A stretch of 64,000 bases of DNA, from assembly GCF_016464385.1 (NCBI RefSeq), contig NZ_JADMLH010000003.1:695458-759457 (forward strand). The letters run 5' to 3'. The notes under the pieces are model-generated. The model did not search any database, was not told the DNA's origin, and saw only the letters and a program-made list of their open reading frames with translations. Shown one piece after another: positions 24,168 through 32,175 of the stretch. This DNA is from Nucisporomicrobium flavum (GTDB lineage: Bacteria > Actinomycetota > Actinomycetes > Mycobacteriales > Micromonosporaceae). The translations under genes and the position numbers were made by a program. Within the stretch, counting starts at the first letter, position 1. Each line of letters starts with the position of its first letter.

Positions 24168-25097
24168 TTATTGCCGCGCGTCGGGCAGGTTCTCCTCGGC
24201 GATCCGCTCCTCGCCGCGGCGGCGGAACAGCTTCAGCCCGGGCAGCCCGGCGATCGCCAGGTGCAGGTCGTTGGTGACCTCCAGCAGCTTGTGCAGGTCC
24301 GGCCCGACCTGGTCGAGCTTGCTGAGCAGCGGCAGGACGTCGCCGGTCAGGTGCTCGCGCAGCCGCGGCAGCTCGTCGATCATCCTGATCGCCGCGGTGA
24401 CCTCCTCGGGCGTCAGCTCCTGCACGAACCGCGCCGCGAGCGGGGCCGCGCGGCGCAGCGTCGGCGCGTACCCCTCGAGCAGCTCCATCGCCTCGGCCGA
24501 CGTGCCGCTCGCCTGCTCGACCACCCCGGCGGCCGCGCCGGTGATCGCGCCGGCCTCCTCCACGATCGCCGCGGCGCCCTCCACCGCGAGCGCCGCCGCG
24601 GCCAGGATGACCTTCACCTCGCGGACGCTGTCCGCGGCCTGGCCGGCGGTCGCGTCCACCCGGGCGACCAGCGTCTCCGCGTCGGCCACCGTGCCCGCGG
24701 TGCGCGCGACCAGCACTTCCGCCTCGCCCACCGTGCCGCCGGCGCGGGCCACGAGTGCGCCCGCCGCGGTCGCGGTGCCGTCGACCCGGCCCATCAGCGT
24801 CTCCGCGCCGCCCACGGCCCCGTCGACCCGGCCCATCAGGCCCTCCGCTTCACCCACGGCCCCGTCGACCCGGCCGATCAGGCCCTCCGCGGAGCCGACC
24901 GCCCGCTCGACCCGGTCGATCAGCGCCTCGGCGCGCTCGGCCAGCACGGTGATCCGGCCGACCATGAGCTCGGTCTGGCCGAGCAGGCCCAGCACCCGGA
25001 ACGGCACGGTCGCCACGGTCGCCGCGGCCCCGGCCACCTGACCGATCGCGGAGCGGGTGAACTCGACAAGGGTGGCGGGTGAGGGCAGCAGAGCCAT
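24168..25097 (-). CDS. Hypothetical protein with seven 14-residue repeats (predicted coiled coil)
   Basis: From ATG 25097 (MALLPSPATL) the protein has 309 residues; a GTG at 25127 is an alternative start. After a hydrophobic stretch (VATVPFRVLGLLG), residues 56-153 consist of seven 14-residue units such as AEGLMGRVDGAVGG, each two heptads. A long amphipathic helix or coiled coil is therefore likely. The Ala/Val-rich part after the repeats (AAAALAVEGAAAIVEEAG) is also helical. The C-terminal third (LTPEEVTAAIRMIDELPRL to LHLAIAGLPGLKLFRRRGEE) looks like a separate domain that I do not recognise. It may be a membrane- or polymer-associated structural protein. The gene is divergent from the class A-like hydrolase with a 47-base gap. 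Confidence 0.7.
   Translation of the reverse strand: MALLPSPATLVEFTRSAIGQVAGAAATVATVPFRVLGLLGQTELMVGRITVLAERAEALIDRVERAVGSAEGLIGRVDGAVGEAEGLMGRVDGAVGGAETLMGRVDGTATAAGALVARAGGTVGEAEVLVARTAGTVADAETLVARVDATAGQAADSVREVKVILAAAALAVEGAAAIVEEAGAITGAAAGVVEQASGTSAEAMELLEGYAPTLRRAAPLAARFVQELTPEEVTAAIRMIDELPRLREHLTGDVLPLLSKLDQVGPDLHKLLEVTNDLHLAIAGLPGLKLFRRRGEERIAEENLPDARQ
24639..24932 (-). repeat. Seven 42-bp coding tandem repeats
   Basis: The 42-bp unit encodes A-E-x-L-(I/M/V)-x-R-V-x-(G/R)-(A/T)-V-x-x. The three central copies (around 24760-24890) are nearly the same at DNA level (for example CCGTCGACCCGGCC), which suggests recent slippage or recombination. The outer copies have diverged. Confidence 0.75.
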
Positions 25098-25144
25098 GGG
25101 TTCATTGTGCCCACCGAAAGCCATCACGAACCGTACTGGTGATC

Positions 25145-26125
25145 ATGCCCAGGGTGGACGGGTTTGGGATCACGGGCGAAGCACGGCACTATGCATGGGT
25201 GCGACGTACCCGGCTTCTGATCTTCGCATTGGCGGCGATGGTCATCGTGGGCGGTGGCGCCCTCATCGGCTTCGGGATGAAGGACGACAGCGGCGGCGGT
25301 GGCGGCGGCCTCCTGCCCAGCTCGCTCACGTTCGGCGACGACCCGAAGCCGACCGCGTCCCCCACCCCGACGGGCCCCAGCCCCGAGGAGCTCGCGGCGG
25401 CCGAGCGCGCCGCCCGGGCCCGCAAACTCGACGCGGCGCTGAAGAAGTACGCCGCCTCCGCCCCCGAGTTCTCGGTTGCGGTCCTCGACAAGAAAACCGG
25501 CCAGCAGTATTCGTACCGCGGCAAGGAACGGTACGACACCGCCAGCATCGTGAAGGCCCAGATCCTCGCGTGCATGCTGCTGCAGGCCCAGGACGCCGGC
25601 CGCAAGCCCACGTCCGGCGAGATGAGCCTGGCGAAGCCGATGATCCGGCTCAGCGACAACAACGCGACGACCTCGCTCTTCCAGCACCTCGGCGGCCGCA
25701 GCGCGGTGAGCAGGTGCAACGCGCGCATCGGGCTCACCCGTACGGTCGTCAACACCGCCTGGGGCCTGACGAAGACGACGGTCAACGACCAGCTGAAGCT
25801 GCTGTCGGCGCTGGTCGACAAGGACGGGCCGCTGAACGCGCAGTCGCGCAGGACGGCGTTCACGCTGATGAGCACGGTCGACGAGACCCAGGACTGGGGC
25901 ATCCCGTCGGTGGCGAAGGCGGGTGAGACGGCCACGGTGAAGAACGGCTGGGACACCCGTACGGCGGACGGCGGGCTGTGGGCGATCAACACCATCGGCC
26001 GGGTGACCTCGGACGACACGGACGTGTCGATCGCGGTGCTGTCGCACAACAACCAGTCGATGCCGGCAGGGATCAAGCTGGTCGAGAAGGTCGCCAAGCT
26101 GACGAGGCAATACCTCAAATACTGA
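25145..26125 (+). CDS. Membrane-anchored class A beta-lactamase-like serine hydrolase
   Basis: From ATG 25145 the protein has 326 residues. An N-terminal transmembrane anchor (LLIFALAAMVIVGGGALIGF, about residues 24-43) is followed by a Gly-rich and Pro/Thr-rich linker and a class A-type domain from residue 90. S134-I-V-K137 and SDN in IRLSDNNATTSL match the first two active-site boxes. The third reads VKNGW where beta-lactamases have K-T/S-G, and the omega-loop ExxLN is not evident. It is thus more likely a penicillin-interactive or cell-wall hydrolase-like protein than a working beta-lactamase. GTG 25199, nearer the anchor, is an alternative start. Confidence 0.8.
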   Translation: MPRVDGFGITGEARHYAWVRRTRLLIFALAAMVIVGGGALIGFGMKDDSGGGGGGLLPSSLTFGDDPKPTASPTPTGPSPEELAAAERAARARKLDAALKKYAASAPEFSVAVLDKKTGQQYSYRGKERYDTASIVKAQILACMLLQAQDAGRKPTSGEMSLAKPMIRLSDNNATTSLFQHLGGRSAVSRCNARIGLTRTVVNTAWGLTKTTVNDQLKLLSALVDKDGPLNAQSRRTAFTLMSTVDETQDWGIPSVAKAGETATVKNGWDTRTADGGLWAINTIGRVTSDDTDVSIAVLSHNNQSMPAGIKLVEKVAKLTRQYLKY

Positions 26126-26470
26126 CCCGACGAAGCGATGTACCTACGAATTAACCGTCGGCAGGTTCGCGTTTTTCTTCGCTCTTTCGAGTGGTCCGGA
26201 AAGATTGACGACGCCATCCGTCGGCCGGGCGGTACGACGGCGTGCAGGCTCATTCGGGTCATGTCGCCCGCTCACCGGGTCGACCGATACACCCGACCGG
26301 ACAGTCCTGTCTCGACTTCCGTATCGACCCGTGCGTTGACCATCCATTCTGCTGGCGTGCCTGGCGCTGCATCCGCGTCGCTACCCCGAGAGTGATCAGG
26401 CGGCCGGGCTTCTTGGACTGGGGCCCGGTCGCATCACCAGTCCTCTCCCGGTCCAGCACGGAGCTCCCAT
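26126..26470. other. Intergenic region, 345 bp
   Basis: It is less GC-rich than the genes around it, for example TACGAATTAACC near 26147 and TTTTTCTTCGC near 26172. It likely holds the end of the hydrolase transcript and the promoter of the DUF4352 gene. I see no convincing small gene, RNA gene or strong hairpin. Confidence 0.5.
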
Positions 26471-27217
26471 ATGTCTTATCAGCCGCCGGACCCTTATCAA
26501 CCACAGCAACCGCCGGTTCCGCAGGGCTACGGTCCTCCGCCGCCCGGATATCCGCCTCAGCCGGGGCAGGCGCCGTATGGCCCTCCGCCGACGAAGAAGA
26601 GCAACAAAAAGCTGATCTTCGGAATCATCGGTGGCGTTCTGGTTCTGTGCTGTGGCGGCGGTGCGATCGTCGCGATTGCCGGGGACGACGACAAGACCGG
26701 CGCCTCAGCGACAACGGCGCCCGTCGCGAAGGATGCCACGACCAAGGCGGACGCCCAGGCCGCGACCAAAGCTCCGGCAGTGAAGCCGACGACGGAACCC
26801 GTCGCGACCCGAGAGTCCGGGCCCGGCATGGGCGATCCCGTCCGTGACGGCAAGTTCGAGTTCACCGTGACGAAGCTCGACTGCTCGAAGTCCAAGGTCG
26901 GGTCGGAATATCTGAACGAAAAGGCTCAGGGCAAGTTCTGCATCATCTCTGTCACGGTGAAGAACATCGGCAAGGAAGCTCAGATCTTCGACGGATCGTC
27001 GCAGAAGGCGTACGACGGCGGAGGCACGGAATTCTCGAACGACACCAGCGCCGAAATCTACGCCAACGAGGGAAGTCCCACCTTCCTGCAGGAGATCAAT
27101 CCTGGAAACCAGGTGAAGGGCAGACTCATCTTCGACGTGCCGAAATCGACGAAGCTGACCGCAATCGAGCTCCATGACTCGATGTTCTCCGGCGGGGTGA
27201 AGGTGTCCTTGTCCTGA
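26471..27217 (+). CDS. DUF4352-type membrane-anchored exported protein
   Basis: The 248-residue protein has a cytoplasmic Pro/Gln/Tyr-rich head (PPDPYQPQQPPVPQGYG), KKSNKK, and one transmembrane segment at about residues 48-70 (IFGIIGGVLVLCCGGGAIVAIA). A Thr/Ala/Lys linker follows, then a C-terminal immunoglobulin-like DUF4352 domain (RDGKFEFTVTKLDC, FCIISVTVKNIGKEAQIF, NPGNQVKGRLIFDVP). Two Cys residues in the domain could pair outside the membrane. This family is widespread in Gram-positive bacteria with no known catalytic role. GGAGCT precedes the ATG. Codon use is somewhat less GC-biased than in its neighbours. Confidence 0.85.
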   Translation: MSYQPPDPYQPQQPPVPQGYGPPPPGYPPQPGQAPYGPPPTKKSNKKLIFGIIGGVLVLCCGGGAIVAIAGDDDKTGASATTAPVAKDATTKADAQAATKAPAVKPTTEPVATRESGPGMGDPVRDGKFEFTVTKLDCSKSKVGSEYLNEKAQGKFCIISVTVKNIGKEAQIFDGSSQKAYDGGGTEFSNDTSAEIYANEGSPTFLQEINPGNQVKGRLIFDVPKSTKLTAIELHDSMFSGGVKVSLS

Positions 27218-27318
27218 CGCTCGACTGACTGCGGGTTGTTGTGGCAGTGCGGCGGGGAACGGCCGTACTGCCTCGGCATCATTGATGGTGGGGCAGAAGT
27301 GCTCCGAGTGCTGAGCCG

Positions 27319-27909
27319 CTAGGCCGTTTCGGCGGCGTCGCGGGCCTCGGAGCGGGCTGCGCGGCGCTTGTTCACCATGCTCACCACCTGCGTGACGATC
27401 ACGACCAGCACCACCGCCGCGATCACGCCCTGCCATGGCTCCGGGAAGATCGAGCCGCCCACCACCCCGATGGCCGCGTACACCGCCGACCACAACGCGC
27501 AGGCCGGCAGGTTGGCCACCACGAACGTGCGCCAGCTCAGCCCCAGGAAGGCCGCCGCGAGCAGGACCGGTACGCGGCCGCCGGGCAGGAGCCGGGAGAC
27601 CAGCAGGACCGGGATCTGGCTGTGCTGCAGGCGTTCCTTCACCGACGCGAGGTGTTCCTCGTCGCGGAGCCAGCGCAGGCGGCGGGCGAGTTGTTCGCCG
27701 CCCGCGCGGCACATGGCGTACATGACGAGGTCTCCCGCGTAGGCGCCCGCCGCGCCCGCCGCGATGACCAGGACGATGAGGAGCGGGTGGTCGTGGAAGG
27801 CCAGGGCCGCCGCGCCGCTGACCGCGGCGCCGGTCGGGACGACCGGGACGATCGCGCCGAACGCCACGACGGTGAAGAGCCAGGCCAGGGCGCCGAGTTC
27901 GGAGATCAC
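27319..27909 (-). CDS. DedA-family membrane protein
   Basis: From GTG 27909 the protein has 196 residues and several hydrophobic segments. The DedA core is visible: GAIVPVVPTGAAVSGAAAL, GAYAGDLVMYAMCR, then SRLLPGGRVPVLLAAAFLGLSWRTFVVANLPACALWS, where the Arg residues and the GxLG-type turn are typical. DedA proteins are thought to be flippases or transporters that maintain the undecaprenyl-phosphate or phospholipid balance of the membrane. It is the last gene of a four-gene leftward operon, and its GTG overlaps the TGA of the metallo-hydrolase by four bases. Confidence 0.85.
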   Translation of the reverse strand: MISELGALAWLFTVVAFGAIVPVVPTGAAVSGAAALAFHDHPLLIVLVIAAGAAGAYAGDLVMYAMCRAGGEQLARRLRWLRDEEHLASVKERLQHSQIPVLLVSRLLPGGRVPVLLAAAFLGLSWRTFVVANLPACALWSAVYAAIGVVGGSIFPEPWQGVIAAVVLVVIVTQVVSMVNKRRAARSEARDAAETA

Positions 27910-28682
27910 GCGGCCGGCTCGATCGTCAGGGTCTCGCCGTGGGCCAGGACCCGGACCTCGGCGTCCGGCGCGGCCATGGCGGCGTGGCGGGCGAACTCGG
28001 TGCCCGGTTCGGCGAACATGTGCGGGCGCAGGCGGGACATGCCGACCGGCCAGAACGTGCCGTAGTGCACCGGCACCGCCCAGGAGGCCTTGACCCGGCG
28101 CAGCGCCTCGGCGCCGCCCTCCGCGTCCAGGTGGCCGTGCGCGTGCAGGGTGGGGCCCCAGCCGCCGACCGGGATCAGCGCGAGGTCGAGCGGGCCGAGC
28201 TCGGCCATCCCGTCGAACAGGCCGGTGTCGCCGCCGTACCAGGTGCGGGTGGTGCCCTCGACGACGAAGCCCATCGCGACCGCGCGCAGCCGCGACCACG
28301 GGCCCCGGCCGCCGTCGTGGGTGGCCGGTACGGCCCGGACCGTCACGTCGCCGATCCTCGTCTCCTCGCCGGGCACCAGCTCGACGCAGCGGTCGCCGTA
28401 CGCCTTGCCGAGGCCCTTCGCCACGAACTCGGCCGCACCGCGCGGGACGACGAGCAGCGGCTCACCGGGCAGCGCCTTGAGCGACGGCAGATGGAAGTGG
28501 TCGGCGTGCAGGTGCGACAGCAGCACCGCGTCGGGCGGCCCGGGCAGCGCGGGTGCCGGCCCGGCCATCCGGCGCAGGTGGGCCAGCCGGCCGGTGAGCA
28601 GCGGGTCGGTGAGCAGCGAGACGCCGGAGTCGGTCAGCCACATGGTGCTGTGCCCCCACCATGTGACGCTCGTGTCGCTCAC
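27906..28682 (-). CDS. MBL-fold metallo-hydrolase (UlaG/NAPE-PLD-like)
   Basis: From GTG 28682 the protein has 258 residues. It shows the metallo-beta-lactamase fold with WWGHSTMWL near the N-terminus, the zinc motif H57-L-H59-A-D61-H62, a later His in PATHDGG, WYGGDTGLFDGM and VHYGTFWP. This pattern resembles UlaG and NAPE-phospholipase D-like hydrolases, which cleave phosphoester or lactone bonds. Four-base overlaps at both ends (GTGA) tie it translationally to the DUF1990 gene before it and the DedA gene after it. A lipid-related role would fit the DedA neighbour but is inference. Confidence 0.85.
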   Translation of the reverse strand: MSDTSVTWWGHSTMWLTDSGVSLLTDPLLTGRLAHLRRMAGPAPALPGPPDAVLLSHLHADHFHLPSLKALPGEPLLVVPRGAAEFVAKGLGKAYGDRCVELVPGEETRIGDVTVRAVPATHDGGRGPWSRLRAVAMGFVVEGTTRTWYGGDTGLFDGMAELGPLDLALIPVGGWGPTLHAHGHLDAEGGAEALRRVKASWAVPVHYGTFWPVGMSRLRPHMFAEPGTEFARHAAMAAPDAEVRVLAHGETLTIEPAA

Positions 28683-29185
28683 GGATCCACCGTACGGGAC
28701 CGGGCACACACCCGGCGCAGGGCTCGGGCGCAGAGCCGCGCGTACAGGTGCTGGGCGAGGACCGCGACCGGGCCGCCCAGCCGCATCAGCGGTCGCGCGG
28801 GCCGGCTGAACGCGGTGACCGAGAACCACACCCCGCCGTCGGCGTCGCGTTCGACCGTGAACGCCTCCTCGCCGGTGGCCTGGTGGCCGGGGAGCGTGCC
28901 GTACCCGAAGCCGGCCCGGTCCGGGTCCTCGACGGCCCACACGACCTCGCAGGGCACGGTCACCGGGCCGAGGCCGACCTTGACCCGTACGCCCGGGGCG
29001 GCGCGCAGCGCATCGCTGGTGACCCGCGCACCGGTGCCGCGGTGCATGCGGAACGTCAGAATGGCCTCCGCCGCGCAGTCGAAGACGCCCCATCCCAGGT
29101 ACGTGCGGTAGTGCAGGTGCCGGTACCCGGGCGGCAGCGGGTCGTGCCGCGTCGCGCCGACCTCGGCGTACGTGTAGCCCGTCAT
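28679..29185 (-). CDS. DUF1990-family protein
   Basis: The 168-residue protein starts at ATG 29185, with AGGGAAA upstream. MTGYTYAEVGATRHDPLPPGYRHL is the typical opening of the DUF1990 (YndJ-associated) family. It continues with GWGVFDCAAEAILTFRMHRGTGARV, FGYGTLPGHQATGEEAF and FSRPARPLMRLGGPVA. No function is established; the fold is probably a START-like beta barrel for a hydrophobic ligand. It stands directly after the YndJ-like gene, a pairing seen in other genomes, and overlaps the metallo-hydrolase start by four bases. Confidence 0.85.
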   Translation of the reverse strand: MTGYTYAEVGATRHDPLPPGYRHLHYRTYLGWGVFDCAAEAILTFRMHRGTGARVTSDALRAAPGVRVKVGLGPVTVPCEVVWAVEDPDRAGFGYGTLPGHQATGEEAFTVERDADGGVWFSVTAFSRPARPLMRLGGPVAVLAQHLYARLCARALRRVCARSRTVDP

Positions 29186-29207
29186 CGATTTCCCTTTCCC
29201 TGTGTTC

Positions 29208-30020
29208 TCACAATGCCCCGGCGCGGCGCCAGCCGACCATGCCGCAGAGGGCGAATCCGAGGGCGTTCGCCACACCGTGGGTCGCGGCCATCCAGGCCAG
29301 CGACGGGTGCGGCAGGCCGGTGGCCTCGCCGAGCGCCCAGCTCACCGCGAGCACCATCGACGCGGCCAGCACCAGCGCCGAGCCGCCGAGCAGGACGGTG
29401 GTGAGCCGGTCGGCGACCGTGGTGCGGGCGTACCGCCAGGTCAGCCAGCCGACGATCCACATGCCGGCGGTCAGCACGAGCGCGCCGGCCAGCTCCACCC
29501 ACTCGGCGGTGAAGTAGCCGAGCAGGACCAGCAGCGTGCCGGCGGGCACGGTCAGCGCCGCCACGTCGGCCGCGCGGCCCGGCACGGTCCGGGTGAGCAG
29601 GCCCGCGATCAGCGCGGCGGCGAACCCGGCGAAGTGGAAGTGCGCCACCGTCAGCGCGAGCACCCCCAGGTCGAAGCCGAACAGGTGGTAGCCGCTGCGC
29701 TCGGCGACCAGCGCGCTCGCGGCGACGGCCGGACCGGCCAGGGCGGTCAGCACCGCGGCCTCGGCGGGCCACTCGCGGCGGGGGCGGGCCGGTCTGCTCA
29801 TCGCGTACGCGCACAGCACGGCGGCCGCGATCGCGTAGACCGTGGCCAGTCCCGTGGCGACCGTCCCGCGCGGCAGCCACAGGCTCAGCGCACCGGCGGC
29901 CGCCCCGACCGGCCAGACCCGCCGGGCCACGGCGGCGGCGGGGTCGGCGAGCAGCCGCAGGCCGGCCGGCACGACGACGAGCATGCCCACCGCGACGAGC
30001 AGGTTGATCAGCACGCGCAT
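29208..30020 (-). CDS. YndJ-like multi-pass membrane protein
   Basis: From ATG 30020, preceded by GGAGGAG, the protein has 270 residues and about eight hydrophobic segments, beginning with VLINLLVAVGMLVVVPAGL. FHFAGFAAALIAGLL in the middle carries the two His residues seen in YndJ-like proteins, and the end reads THGVANALGFALCGMVGWRR. In some firmicutes YndJ and DUF1990 are fused or adjacent, and here they are adjacent genes. Function is unknown. It is the first gene of the leftward operon that includes DUF1990, the metallo-hydrolase and DedA. Confidence 0.8.
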   Translation of the reverse strand: MRVLINLLVAVGMLVVVPAGLRLLADPAAAVARRVWPVGAAAGALSLWLPRGTVATGLATVYAIAAAVLCAYAMSRPARPRREWPAEAAVLTALAGPAVAASALVAERSGYHLFGFDLGVLALTVAHFHFAGFAAALIAGLLTRTVPGRAADVAALTVPAGTLLVLLGYFTAEWVELAGALVLTAGMWIVGWLTWRYARTTVADRLTTVLLGGSALVLAASMVLAVSWALGEATGLPHPSLAWMAATHGVANALGFALCGMVGWRRAGAL

Positions 30021-30132
30021 GGCTCCTCCAGATCCTCGCTCCATCGCACTTGAACGTGTTCAACTTCGGCTCCCACTGTAACCCGTCCGTGCCCGGGTCG
30101 CCGTCGCGCGGTCCGTCCGGCACACTGTCGCC

Positions 30133-31146
30133 GTGACCGGACCCCGCTCAGCTGTCGTCGTGAACCCCGTCAAGGTCCCGGACATGGACCTGCTGCGTCG
30201 CACCATCGGCGAAGGGCTGGCCCGGGCCGGCTGGCCGGAGCCGATGTGGCTGGAGACCACCCCGGAGGACTCGGGCAAGGGTCAGGCCGAGAAGGCGATC
30301 GAGGACGGGGCCGAGCTGGTCTTCGTCTCCGGCGGCGACGGCACGGTCATGGCCGTCGTGGGCGCCCTCGCCGGCACGGACGTCGCCCTCGCGGTGCTGC
30401 CCGCCGGCACCGGCAACCTGCTCGCGGCGAACCTCGGCCTCAGCGCCGATCCGGCGGTCGGCGTGCAGGTCGCCCTGGACGGCGGCCGCCGCCGCATCGA
30501 CGTCGGCATGGTCGGCCCTTCCAACCACCCCACCGCCACCCACAATCGGACTAAAGGCAACCAGTGCTTCGCCGTCATGGCCGGGATGGGCTTCGACGCG
30601 CAGATGCTCGAGGGCACCTCCGAGACGGCGAAGAAGCACATCGGCTGGGTCGCGTACGTGGGCGGCGCCCTCAAGCACCTGCGGGACCGGCCGATGCCCG
30701 TACGCATCTCACTGGACGGCAAACCTCCGCTGCGGCGCCGGGTGCGCACGGTCATCGTCGGCAACGTCGGGCGGCTGCAGGGCGGCGTACGGCTGCTCAG
30801 CGAGGCCGACCCGGCCGACGGCAAGCTGGACGTCGCGATCCTGAGCCCCAACAACCTCGCCCACTGGGCGGCGCTGGGCTGGGCCGTGATGCGCCGGCGC
30901 GACCGGGTGCCGCGGATGGAGACGTACACCGCCGAGCGCATCGAGATCCGCAGCAACCGTCCGCAGCCGCGGCAGCTCGACGGCGACCTCATCGATCCGG
31001 GCAAGAGCATGACCATCGGGGTACGGCACCGCGCGCTGCTGCTGTGCGTGCCGCAACCGGACAGCGACCCCGACCTCGCGTACGACAGCAGCGCCGCCGA
31101 GAAGGCCGCCGAGGAGGTACGCGCCGCGGCCGAGGACGCCAAGTGA
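30133..31146 (+). CDS. Diacylglycerol/lipid kinase family protein
   Basis: The 337-residue protein starts at GTG 30133. It has the NAD-kinase-like fold of DgkB/YegS lipid kinases: SAVVVNPVKV at the start, the nucleotide-binding G67-G-D-G-T71 in FVSGGDGTVMAVV, PAGTGNLLAANLGL, and a C-terminal beta-domain with GNVGRLQGGVRLLSEADPADG and LDGDLI. Such enzymes phosphorylate diacylglycerol or related lipids at the inner leaflet. It opens a rightward operon with BrkB, a double PAP2 protein and an EEP phosphatase, and its TGA overlaps the next GTG by four bases. A kinase next to a PAP2 phosphatase suggests a lipid phosphorylation/dephosphorylation pair. Confidence 0.9.
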   Translation: MTGPRSAVVVNPVKVPDMDLLRRTIGEGLARAGWPEPMWLETTPEDSGKGQAEKAIEDGAELVFVSGGDGTVMAVVGALAGTDVALAVLPAGTGNLLAANLGLSADPAVGVQVALDGGRRRIDVGMVGPSNHPTATHNRTKGNQCFAVMAGMGFDAQMLEGTSETAKKHIGWVAYVGGALKHLRDRPMPVRISLDGKPPLRRRVRTVIVGNVGRLQGGVRLLSEADPADGKLDVAILSPNNLAHWAALGWAVMRRRDRVPRMETYTAERIEIRSNRPQPRQLDGDLIDPGKSMTIGVRHRALLLCVPQPDSDPDLAYDSSAAEKAAEEVRAAAEDAK

Positions 31147-32135
31147 GCAGCACCTCGCCCGTACCCGAGACCAAGATGATGCCGGGGGACGAGCTCTCGG
31201 CGGACGACGCGTTCCTCGCTCTGCGGCACTACGGCCGGTGGCATCTGCTGCGGGACGCGTTCGTGCGGTTCCGGTACGGCGACGGCTTCAGCCACTCCCG
31301 CGCGCTCGCCCTGCAGCTGTGCCTCGCGATCGTGCCGTTCATGATCGCGCTGTCCGGCCTCGCCACCGACCTGGGCGTCGAGGAGGGCGGCCAGGTGGTC
31401 GCCGACACGGTCCTCGCGCTCACCCCCGGCGCCAGCGAGCCGCTGGTCCGCGACCTGCTGCAGGACGACGAGCGCACCGAGGACGCCGGCGAGCTCGCCC
31501 TGGCGCTGGGCCTGCTCACCGGCCTCGTGGCGCTGACCACCGCGATGGCGCAGATCGAACGCGGCGCCAACCGCATCTACGGCGTGGAACGCGACCGCAG
31601 CGCCCTCGCGAAGTACACCCGCGCGGCAGTGCTCGCCGTCGTCGCCGGGCTGCCCGCGCTCTTCGGCTTCCTGCTGCTCGTGGCCGGGCACGCCACCGGC
31701 GACTCGATCGCGCGACAATCCGGCTGGGGCGACGGGGTCCACCGCGCCTGGGACATCGTCCGGTGGCCGCTGAGCCTCGCGCTCATCGTCTTCGCGGTCG
31801 GCCTGCTGTTCCGGCACTCGCCGCGCCGGCGCCAGCCCGGCCTCACCTGGCTGCTGTTCGGCGCCGCCCTGTCGACCGTGCTGTGGTGGGTGGCCAGCCT
31901 GCTGCTCGCCGGGTACGTGCTGATCAGCGACGGTTTCGGGGCTACGTACGGTCCGCTCACCGCGATGATGGCGCTGCTGCTGTGGGCCAACCTCACCGGC
32001 ATCGCGCTCTTCCTCGGCCTGGCCTTCGCCGCCCAGCTGGAGGCGCAGCGGGTCGGCGTCACCCGTCCGGCGCTGCGGGACCGCTGGGAGCCGGGCTCCG
32101 ACGAGGCCGGTGTGGCGAAACAGCCGACGGGGTAA
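31143..32135 (+). CDS. YihY/BrkB-family membrane protein
   Basis: The 330-residue protein begins at GTG 31143, inside the end of the lipid kinase gene. A cytoplasmic head of about 55 residues is followed by six hydrophobic segments. FSHSRALALQLCLAIVPFMIALSG, MAQIERGANRIYGVERDR and GATYGPLTAMMALLLWANLTGIALFLG are characteristic of the BrkB/YihY family. These proteins are not proven RNases; recent work favours a lipid- or envelope-related membrane role, which fits this operon. The C-terminus is short and charged. Confidence 0.9.
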   Translation: MSSTSPVPETKMMPGDELSADDAFLALRHYGRWHLLRDAFVRFRYGDGFSHSRALALQLCLAIVPFMIALSGLATDLGVEEGGQVVADTVLALTPGASEPLVRDLLQDDERTEDAGELALALGLLTGLVALTTAMAQIERGANRIYGVERDRSALAKYTRAAVLAVVAGLPALFGFLLLVAGHATGDSIARQSGWGDGVHRAWDIVRWPLSLALIVFAVGLLFRHSPRRRQPGLTWLLFGAALSTVLWWVASLLLAGYVLISDGFGATYGPLTAMMALLLWANLTGIALFLGLAFAAQLEAQRVGVTRPALRDRWEPGSDEAGVAKQPTG

Positions 32136-32175
32136 AAGCGGCGCACCCGCCCCCGCGACCCCAGGAGCTCCGACC

